Positions 55,681 through 64,000 of a stretch of 64,000 bases of DNA are shown one piece after another; the stretch's first letter is position 1, and each line of letters starts with the position of its first letter. The translations under genes and the position numbers were made by a program. Origin of the DNA: Euclidia mi (taxonomy: Eukaryota; Arthropoda; Insecta; Lepidoptera; Erebidae); contig OX123190.2 of NCBI GenBank assembly GCA_944739405.2, positions 60,903,805-60,967,804 of the forward strand, written 5' to 3'. The notes beneath the pieces are model-generated. The model was not told where the DNA came from and did not search any database. It saw only the letters and a program-made list of their open reading frames with translations.

Positions 55681-55782
55681 AGCCGACGTTTCGAATTCTT
55701 TACAGGATTCATGTTCACGGCAGACCGAGGTGATATTTGTCTTTTTCTTGAATGTCTAAGTCTCAAAGTTCTCGAACATTTT

Positions 55783-56143
55783 TCAGCTACTGGTGTTACT
55801 ATTTACGCAGAATGAGCTCACAGTGTCCTTAGGTCTTCTGGTGACTTTTTCCTTTTTGGGGTTCATTAGCCTTATGACAGGGTCCCAAGCTGAAGCAACA
55901 TTCCAACCATCTTCCCTATTGAAATTAGGGTGTTTTTTAATTTCAATAGCTTCTCGTATCATCCTTGGAAGAAAACGGTGTTCTTTTGCGAGTATCTGTG
56001 GTTCATCAAATCGCAGGTAGTGGTTGGGACCTTGTTCCACATGTTCACACACAGCAGACTTTGTTGAGCGTTTATGTTTTATGTCAGCTATATGTTCTTT
56101 GAGTCGAATGCCTATGCTTCTCTTGGTTTGTCCAATGTATGAG
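55783..56143 (-). pseudogene. Penelope-like element GIY-YIG endonuclease fragment
   Basis: The minus strand reads YIGQTKRSIGIRLKEHI, then CEHVEQGPNH, FLPRMIREAIEIKKHPN and NREDGWNVASAWDPV, with a stop at 55783. These are the second half of a GIY-YIG nuclease as found at the C-terminus of Penelope-like retroelements. There the enzyme nicks target DNA for insertion. The GIY half and the reverse transcriptase are lost: the frame is cut at the right by the inverted arm. Sequence downstream (55681-55740, agccgacgtttcg) is a typical end of these elements. Confidence 0.85.
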
Positions 56144-56195
56144 AGTAATAAATTAAAAATGTTGTTTCTAGATCATTAGTTTCAAATGTAATAAC
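56144..56195. repeat. Right inverted arm of the Penelope-like fragment, first part
   Basis: agtaataaattaaaaatg to ...ttcaaatgtaataac. Interrupted here by the hAT insertion; it resumes at 58143. Confidence 0.85.
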
Positions 56196-58134
56196 CAGTG
56201 ATCGGATAATCGGGTGCATATTCACCTAAAGTTCATTTTTGGCTAGGATATAATGGAAGCGGCTTCTTAAAACATATTTTTTTTAATATAAATCCCGGGA
56301 TTCTAGAAAATTCGGGAATGTGAAACTACTCTGTAACATGGTAAGGAAACAACGTACCTATTTAACATGTGGTTATTATTTTTTTTTTAAACTGGACACC
56401 GGGATTTCATAATTATTAATGTGTATTTAATTGAAGTTAATTTTAAGATCCCCATCAATTTATGAGTATGTTGAGTGTAAGAGGAATGGTAGGCAGTGGG
56501 TGTTAATTAAAAATGTATATCCCCCCACGTGATTACAGCACGCACGGTCGTGCTCTAATTCAAGTGGTCCTATGTGTTTACAGCACGCATGGTCGTGCTC
56601 TAAAAAAGTCGTCCTATTGGTCGCGGATTTTTTACGTTTTGTTTTACTTAAACCAAGAAACGAAAGTAGTAACTATTAGAATAGTTCATATTCTATGCAA
56701 CTAAATCGTTTTAGAAGGGTGAGGGAAACGAAACGTGCCAAAAAAGATTGAAATATAATTATCTGTGTCTCAGTTGCGAAAGCGTCCGCCATTGTTGTGT
56801 TTTGTTCCGCGATCTTTATAATAAAAGTTGTCTTGTGGAAGAAACCGATGAATATTTTATAAAGATACTTATATAGATTTACTCAGAAATAAATAAATAT
56901 TAATTGTGAAGTGACATTATTCGTGACAGAGACAAGAAATACAGTGATAAAAGGCAAAAACTTTTAAGAACGGCTATTTCTATTCTTGAAACTTGCTATT
57001 TTCGTAATAGTTTTATGATAAATACTCTTTTAATAGTTATGAAAGACATAAAAGTACCCAGATTATATATCTGAAAACATATTTTAGCAATTAAATACTA
57101 GTATTGTTGTACGTTTTCACTGTTATCGTGTTTCAAATGGTAAATAATTCACAGCCACAGTGTTCGCTACAGTAACATGGCGGCCCGGCACGGCGAACTT
57201 TTTGTTACGCGTTCGGATTATAATTTTTTTAGTGGCGTTAGATTCATTTGTTACAAATAAATAATGTATTGTGTGAAAACCTAAAGGTATATGTGATAAT
57301 GTTTTTGTGTTTATGAACCAAACAAGTAATGAAATTCATTAATATGTGATGAAATGTTTGTGCGAACCAGTGAAAAATAACAAACTTCTAAGTTTGTAAG
57401 CTTGTTTTGCCGGAAAGGTGAGTATTTAGTAGTAATTTATGTTATTATTATCATAGCTGATTTTATAACCAACACAATGATATGCAATTTATGTGATATA
57501 ATTATATTAAGGTGTCATAATTTTTTTTCCGGTAACCTATGCCAATGAAAATTTGCAGCAACGTGACCCTTTGCACTTGTGGCACTTTGCCTTTAGTTTG
57601 ATCGCACCTCAAGGTATATAATATGCATCCTAAACTTTCAACTTAGTCGTTTAGTACGATACTGTCAGTCAGACTCAGTTGAGCGCGGGAGTTCATTGGT
57701 GATGCTGATGTAATTTAATAATTATTAAGAGATTGAATGGTTTTTCTTTGTAATTCTTATTTATTATTTGTTTGAGATAAATGTTTAGAAAATTTAAGCA
57801 AATTAAGAGGATTTTATTATTTGTAGAGCTTTTGTTTTGGTACCAAAGTTAAAATAAGTAAATATACCCATACCCGATTTGATTCTATAATAAAAACAAT
57901 AAATTTGTCGATTCCGAAATCCCGAGTTTTTTTCGGTATACAAGTGTATTGTGTTCCATATTAGGCAACAACCTTACAATAAGTAAATATACCTACAGCC
58001 GATTTGATTCTATAGTAAAAAGGAAACGAAATTTGTCAATTCCGCAATCCCGTGATTTTTCGATTCAAAAGTGCATTCCATAATAGCCAACACCTCAACT
58101 TTAGGTAAATATGCATCCGATTATCCGATCACTG
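56196..58134. mobile_element. hAT-type element, 1939-bp non-autonomous copy
   Basis: Ends CAGTGATCGGATAATCGG and CCGATTATCCGATCACTG, with an exact 8-bp duplication GTAATAAC (56188-56195, 58135-58142). The outer ~310 bp (left) and ~430 bp (right) match the 606-bp element at 28070-28675. The 1.2-kb centre (about 56503-57705) is absent there. No transposase was found. The right end has an internal partial duplication (57880-57990 and 57990-58100). It is inserted in the right arm of the Penelope-like fragment. Confidence 0.92.
56503..57705 (+). other. Promoter/5'-UTR-like internal segment of the hAT copy
   Basis: Two direct repeats with a 45-bp period (56533, 56578), each with the hairpin AGCACG/CGTGCT, are followed by a non-coding tract and then ttttgccggaaagGTGAGTATT at about 57405-57427, a strong splice-donor-like site. 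This looks like a promoter with a first untranslated exon, captured or original. Which is correct cannot be decided here. Confidence 0.4.
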
Positions 58135-58142
58135 GTAATAAC

Positions 58143-58193
58143 TCAGTGAAACCAATACATCGCGATAAAATCCGTAAAGTGTAGTTTAATTTT
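58143..58193. repeat. Right inverted arm of the Penelope-like fragment, second part
   Basis: tcagtgaaaccaatacatcgcg to ...gtagtttaatttt; complement of 55578-55630. Confidence 0.85.
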
Positions 58194-61100
58194 AATTATT
58201 TATAATTTATCATTTTAAACCATTATTTTAATGTTATATTTTTTTACTATTTTTCAATATATTATATTAACCGTAAAAAGTTCGTATAATTTAAACATCC
58301 AATCAGAAAGATAGTTTCGCTGAAACCAGGCGCAACCACATCTTTTTTCAGTTGTTTTTGTTGTTTAGCACCCAATTTTTCCCCCTTTTAACTTTCTTTT
58401 ACAATATAGATTTTGGAGTACTTACATTTTTTGTCGTTAAGAGTCCTACTGTAGTAAAACCCGTTAAAGCTATTTTATATCGAGACAGTAAATCAACTTA
58501 TGTCAACAAATAAATTTATCGACAGGTACTTAATATATGACGCGGCAATAATATTTGAGTCTCATGTTAATGAAAATTTTGCATCTACTTTCTAATCTCA
58601 TTACACACATGTCTTGCTGCTCTATTTATATAATACTAAAAGACAAAATACTTTATTGCCGTAAATGACAGCGAACTAAGTTTTGCGATAAGAAAGTTGT
58701 ATACAACCAATTAGCGACACTTGTTAGTGCCGCTTTATCCCGAGTTGAAAGGTTTTTGCTATGCTGTCTACACATTTACTTGTGTATTTATGTAAGTTTT
58801 TAAAAGAAAACATAATTTATCCTTATGCTATAGATATAAATGAATATCACTTTGTTACCTAATTCTGAAAGAAGTTAGAGATAATGAGCACAATAATAGA
58901 AGAGGTATGATTATCATGTCTTTTATTATTTATTAACCAAAGGATATGTTTTTGTACAAATGAATAAGGAAAAGCCAGGTAGCGCTTTGTACTTATATCA
59001 ATATCAAAATGCAAACCGACGTCCATTTTATAGAGATTATTTATGAAAAAAATATATGTGGACTTTTCCACGGTCTTCAGATATTTTGATAATACTAGTA
59101 CGTTCAGAAGAACCAAACCCAGAACCAGTTTTAAAGAGCAACAAGCAAACTTTACAAACATTTTTATGACGTGTCCTACAGACACAAACAGCACTTAGAC
59201 AATGAATACAGATTTACATAGAAGCGCAGATCTTAAGGATTTCGTGTGCCGATTCCAAGTGGGGACTGTCTCCAGTTTAGTTCGTAGTTGGCGCTGTTGG
59301 CGGCGCTGGCGTCATTCTCCGTCTCTCTTGCTCTCGTAGTAAAGATACACAGAAGGAACGTTCGTCTCTCGTGCTCTCGTAGAGACTGCTGTCACAGCGC
59401 GACTGCCACGCCGCTAAGCGGCAATTTGGGTCACAGAAAGTTTGTCTTCAGACCGCCCATAAGAAATGCGCCTCTATGTAAAAATCTGAGCTCTTTGACT
59501 TAGATGAGTAATGACAACTTATAGATGACACAAAGTATCACATCGTAGTATTATAGCATTATAAGGTGAAGCACCATAAAGTACTATGCCATCGAAGTAG
59601 CCAAATAAAGGTATAAATTGTTAAAGCTATGAACCTACCTACAGACCTACATAATAGGAAATGATCGCGCTGTGTACATCCTTATTTCGCAGAGTTCATA
59701 AATAATCACAAAATTGTTCCACTAGTTCAAGAACTTTCCATGGAGTAAGTTAATTTAACTCTTCATGCGATCGAATACAATAAACATAAAACATTGTAAC
59801 CTCTACATTTATTGGACTTACAAACGCCATTCAAACGTTGAAGGCTGATTTTTTTTGAAGCAAAAGCGTTTTCAGATTTAAAGTAAATCAGATTGACTTA
59901 ATAAATTACATTTCCAAATCATTGACAACCTGAATCAATTATCCGTAATGGAGTTATTAGTTAGAATTGATACTAGTAATTGAAAAGTGTGAACTGAAGG
60001 TTTAGGTAGGCGGTCCGTTAATTAGGGTTACTTTGACCGCCTGTCAAAGTCAACTGTGTGGGATTTGGTCGAGAATTTTTAATTGATCCAAATAAAGGTA
60101 CGTAAAATCCTAATTGATATAACAACAAGTTTAAACTTGTTTCCTACTGTTGAAGTACTTTTATATGCTCACTAAATATTAGGTGTGTACCCACTTTTAT
60201 TAGGATAGTTAACGTATTTCGTAGTTTTGAGTAGAAAGGAATGGGTTACTCATTTGGTAAGGGTAGAAACCCGAAAAAAAATGCCAGAAGTCGTAAATAA
60301 TCCAAAAACATAAAAAAACATTCACAATGTGCACGAGCAAAACAAATAGGTAACAGACAAAATACACTGAATATGACATTATTGACATTTACGTAAGAGT
60401 CAAAATAGTGTTGCCATTTTACAGTTTTTAAATGATATTGATTAATCGATATGGATTTCGGACTTAGGTTATCTAAAGGTATATTTGGTTCAAAATCGAA
60501 CTTATTTGTAGTTAATCGCATATATACCTTAAAAATACACACATTTTAAATGTTTAAGGACCAAGTAGACATTTGCTATTAACTCAAATAATTTTGAGTA
60601 GAGAAAACGTAAAATCGACAAAGAAGTGATAATCGATTTAATATTATGATTTCTTTACTAGCAATTTCTGATCTATTACGTGTTGAGATGGCTATTTAGA
60701 CGTTAAAACAGCTTTTTAAACCTATTTATTGAATAAGCACAGAAGAATAACTGAAGCATGGAAGGAACGATATTTTTAAGAACAAAGGAGATGTACCATT
60801 TGGCCATACATTATGGGCCTGGCACGGCCAAACACGATACCATGTGTGTTTGGAAGATAAATGACTACTCTATTAACCTGTATAATTTCTTTTTAAATAA
60901 CTTTTGGTGGAAATAAGATACGAGATATTTGAAATGGAAATTATGCCGCAACTAAATATACCTCAAAATTGAATTTTAACATAAATATAATACCTAGATG
61001 TAAATAAAGGTATGTCTTTGCGTCTTAAAGAACAAAAACTACATAAAGAGTGGCCAATAATAATGAATAATCACCTGTGTCTAGTACACCTCGTACTATG

Positions 61101-61865
61101 TATACTCGTCCAAAAAGTTAACCACAATCACAAACACCGCTGCATATTCTTAGCATGGGTAGAAGGTACTGATCATTATTATTGAATTTATATTCAATTA
61201 CATTACATTAAAACCGTACAAAAACACCAATGAATCAGCGCAAAATATTTATGATGCACAGTAGCAACACGAATGACATAACAGATAAAAAAGTGTTGCA
61301 AATGGTTTGAAAAAATATTTCTACTATCGATTAAAAAACAAAACGATTTTTACCGATTAATAATTATGGAATATATAACAAATTATATATTTCTTGATTC
61401 TCTTTACAAATATACTTATAAAGTAAATAAAATATATTGTTTTCTAATATAATAATAAAAATATTATTTCCTTAAAACAATTTCTGCCTACCATACTTCA
61501 TTTTATTTTTAATGCTGGCAACATAAGACATTCATCCGCTATTACCATAGCCTATTCAAAATAATTAATCTTTAAAAACTAAATTCTTTCACCGATACTC
61601 TATCAAGAAACGAAAACGATGTAAACATTTTAAAAATTATATGTTTAATTTCAACGATTCACAACTTTCTGGCCGCTACAGGCCGTATTTGGTATTTCTC
61701 CTTTAATATAGCTACACTCTTCACTGATATGATAAATTAGAGTTGCCAGAAGAAGATGGCACTATGTTTGTTAGTTAGAGCTAAAGACAATTTGAACACA
61801 AATATCGTAACTTTTTAATTTAATAATGACTGAGCTAATCCGCTATCAATATCGATTAAAATTTC
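58194..61865. other. 3.7-kb stretch, no gene recognised
   Basis: Mostly AT-rich. At 59280-59400 a short GC-richer block repeats cgtctctc.tgctctcgtag twice; it could be regulatory, but no transcript structure is visible. Confidence 0.45.
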
Positions 61866-62825
61866 AATACATACATACATAGACTCATGCCTGTTTCCCG
61901 GAGTGGTAGGCAGAGACTTTGGAACGCCATTCGCAACGATCCTGATATATCTCTCTTGCTTCATTCACTCCCATTAGATTCCTCATGCATGCTCTTCTGT
62001 TCAGGGTGCTTCTAACCTGTCCTGTTTTTAGGATGTCTCCAATCTGGTCAGAGAACGTCCGCCTAGGTCTTCCCCTTCGTCCTGTCCCTTCCAAACTTGC
62101 CTTATATATCTGCTTGGTCAGTCTTTCGTCATCCATCCTCTCCACGTGCCCAAACCATCTTAGCATACCTTTCTCGATGCTTGTCACTACATCTTCTTTT
62201 ACCCCACAACACTCTCTTATCACACAATTATTTACTCTGTCAGTCAAAGAAACACCACACATATTTCGCAGTGCTCTCATTTCTACAGCGGTTATTCTAC
62301 TTTCATGACTCTTCTGCCATACCCAACTATCACTACCATACCTAAGAGTAGGTACTAACACCCCTCTATGGACAGCCAAACGTGCCTTTTTGGACACTTT
62401 TAGGCTATTCATAAACGCCTTCAGAGCTCCATTCACTCTATTACCTGCATTAACTCTTCTTTCAATATCTTCTACATTCTTACCATCTCTTGTAAACAGC
62501 ACCTAAATATACAAACTCATTCACTTGCTCCACTCGCTGTCCATCGATCATAACATTACAAGCCGTAACGCATTCCTCCTTTTCAAAAACCATAACTTTC
62601 GTTTTACTTACATTCACTTTCATTCCTTTCCTCTCTAACGCACCATGCATGATTGTTACCATCTCCTGCAACTCCTCCGCTGAAGACGCAAGTATAACCT
62701 GATCATCAGCATAAAGGAGGCATTTGACAAGTAACTCATTCATCCTTAATCCACAGTCACCATTTTTCAAATCTTGCAAACAACGGTCCATGAAGAGGTT
62801 GAACAGCCACGGCGACGCTCTTATA
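61866..62825 (-). pseudogene. LINE reverse-transcriptase C-terminal half, ATGT-tail donor type
   Basis: The minus strand reads ASPWLFNLFMDRCLQDL, LLYADDQVILASS (polymerase YADD box), GMKVNVSKTKVMVFE and EFVYLGAVY. A frameshift near 62490 follows, then RVNGALKAFMNSLKVS, LRYGSDSWVWQK, MRALRNMCGV, MLRWFGHVERMD and RRGRPRRTFSDQI, with a stop at 61885. The 3' tail is tctctgcctaccactccgggaaacaggcatgagtctatgtatgtatg. It is the C-terminal half of a non-LTR retrotransposon protein, 5'-truncated and frameshifted; I am not sure of the clade (RTE-like or related). Its tail is shared by SINEs at 48, 18882, 27635, 34103 and 53860 and by the insert at 5831. Confidence 0.85.
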
Positions 62826-63667
62826 GGTTCAAAATCAAACGGACTTGTAAAGTATATTATTTATATGTTATACATTTTAAATTCCGTAACTTTGTGTCCA
62901 CAGCAGTCAGAACGCTAGTTGATGGACAGTCTTTAAATAATTATTACACAAACTTGCATTTTTAAACTGAACTTATATATTTTTGTTTCAAATGGGTAGG
63001 GTTAGGTTATGGTTAGGTTACTCAGTAGCACATAATCTTTCGAGGCATTATTTCATATATATAATTATATATTACATATATATATTTCTTGTGTGCGTGT
63101 GTATGTAATCCTAAACGACTGGACCGATCTTGATGAATTTTTTTGTATGTGTTCAAGGGGACTTGAGAATGGTTTAGATTCACAATTTAGTCCACTGGAA
63201 AATGTTTATTGTACTTAATTTTTAATTTGTAAGTAGTTGTGGATGTTGGAATGTTTCACATTAGAACAGACGGACTGCGCTGCTATCGCAGTGTCAAATC
63301 TTATAATAATAATTTCGTCAAGGAGTACATCGAAACCTTACCTGAATAATAAAACATTAAAAAATAAAGATTTCGAGTCGACAACATATATCCGCAAAAT
63401 TCGGATTGTCGAGTATTTTGTTAAATTCTAATGGTTCTGACAGACAAATCACATTCGCCATATTGGCCACTCTAGCAAAACGCGGAAAACGCCACAGATA
63501 CCGGATACCATTTTGAGTACTACTAAGTCTTAGTACTAAGTAGTTTGTATGTGTAAATACTTTTTGCAGTTATATTTCTTAAACAGTTAAAACGACAACT
63601 ATGTAAGTATCCGTCCAATAAAGGAGATTTGTATCAAATTAAAAAAAAAATATTAAAATGTCTTTAC
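62826..63667. other. Non-coding stretch
   Basis: 63055-63200 contains ctaaacgactggaccgatcttgatgaa, a phrase common in lepidopteran interspersed repeats. No gene. Confidence 0.4.
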
Positions 63668-64000
63668 TAATATAATAAAGCGAAAGAGTTTGTTTGTTTT
63701 TTTTGTTTGTTTGTTTCTTTGATCGCGCTAATCTCAGAAACTACCGGTCGGATCTAAATAAATATTTTTGTATACGATAGCCCAGTTATTCCGAAAGGCT
63801 ATAGGCTATATAACATAACGCTTCGACCCTTTGGGGCCGAGCAAAAGGCTAAAAAAGCTAAAAGATAATGTCGGCTAATCTCAGGAACTAGCAGTCGGAT
63901 TTTAAAAATTATTATTGCCTATGATAGCACAATTATTCCGAAAGGCTATAATATAAAATTACGCCACAACTTTTAGGGGCCAGACAAAAATAATAAAATG
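63668..64000 (+). repeat. Interspersed repeat 'B', copy 3, partly duplicated, cut by the window edge
   Basis: ctaatataataaagcgaaagag, TTTG runs, gcgctaatctcagaaactaccggtcgga and gatagcccagttattccgaaaggctat match 10505-10722. A second partial unit (ctaatctcaggaactagc...) begins at about 63872. Confidence 0.55.

Noticed and set aside
58859..59194. Minus-strand 111-residue frame with hydrophobic segments, tested as the missing K2P M1 exon
   Set aside because: No K2P-like M1 sequence, no suitable phase-1 donor before GT, and AT-rich composition unlike the other exons.

Overview
The window is a stretch of insect nuclear genome, most likely a moth or butterfly (Lepidoptera). This is inferred from AT-rich intergenic DNA, introns with GT-AG borders, and many repeats of types common in lepidopteran genomes: tRNA-derived SINEs with ATGT or TGATG tails, an R1-like LINE, the 'cgactccaaaaag' and 'gcgagtcggactcgcgc' families, and BEL/Pao and Gypsy elements. 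There is no prokaryotic gene organisation. Nearly all of the DNA is mobile-element sequence or non-coding DNA.

One host gene is clearly supported: a two-pore-domain potassium channel (K2P) on the minus strand. I assembled five consecutive exons (30993-30805, 21345-21158, 18021-17802, 17372-17144, 16782-16305). Every splice phase agrees, and together they give 433 residues with both pore signatures (TIGYGN and TIGFGD). The 5' exon carrying the start codon and first membrane segment was not found. Its largest visible intron (about 9.5 kb) is full of nested transposons, and the next (about 3.1 kb) holds a short LTR element whose edge lies 28 bp from a splice donor.

Layout: 1-6357, SINEs, a six-copy ATCTGAC motif cluster and a 55-bp LINE-tail insertion with a 15-bp target duplication. 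6358-9385, a Gypsy-type element with two ~399-bp LTRs whose interior is deleted so that the primer binding site runs directly into integrase. 9430-16150, LINE relics, a long TAAAA microsatellite and a possible solo LTR. 16305-30993, the K2P gene with intronic elements, including a putative DNA transposon marked by CTTCTGTAGAC motif clusters (about 21.8-27.2 kb), a 174-bp-arm inverted repeat and a hAT MITE. 31-41.8 kb, SINEs, a Harbinger-like MITE, a GC-rich repeat and a 54-bp palindrome. 41869-48155, a recent but dead BEL/Pao element in which most of the reverse transcriptase is replaced by an ATGCT microsatellite. 48-54 kb, nothing recognised. 53.8-58.2 kb, a SINE, a 5S-rRNA-derived SINE, and a Penelope-like fragment with inverted arms, one of which is split by a 1.9-kb hAT element. 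61.9-62.8 kb, a LINE whose 3' tail is shared by the SINEs elsewhere in the window.

I found no clearly new biological system. The best leads are the motif-flanked putative transposon with an unrecognised C-terminal exon, the hAT long/short pair with a promoter-like internal segment, and the clean deletion junctions in the two LTR elements. All reading was by eye; no alignments or database searches were run.
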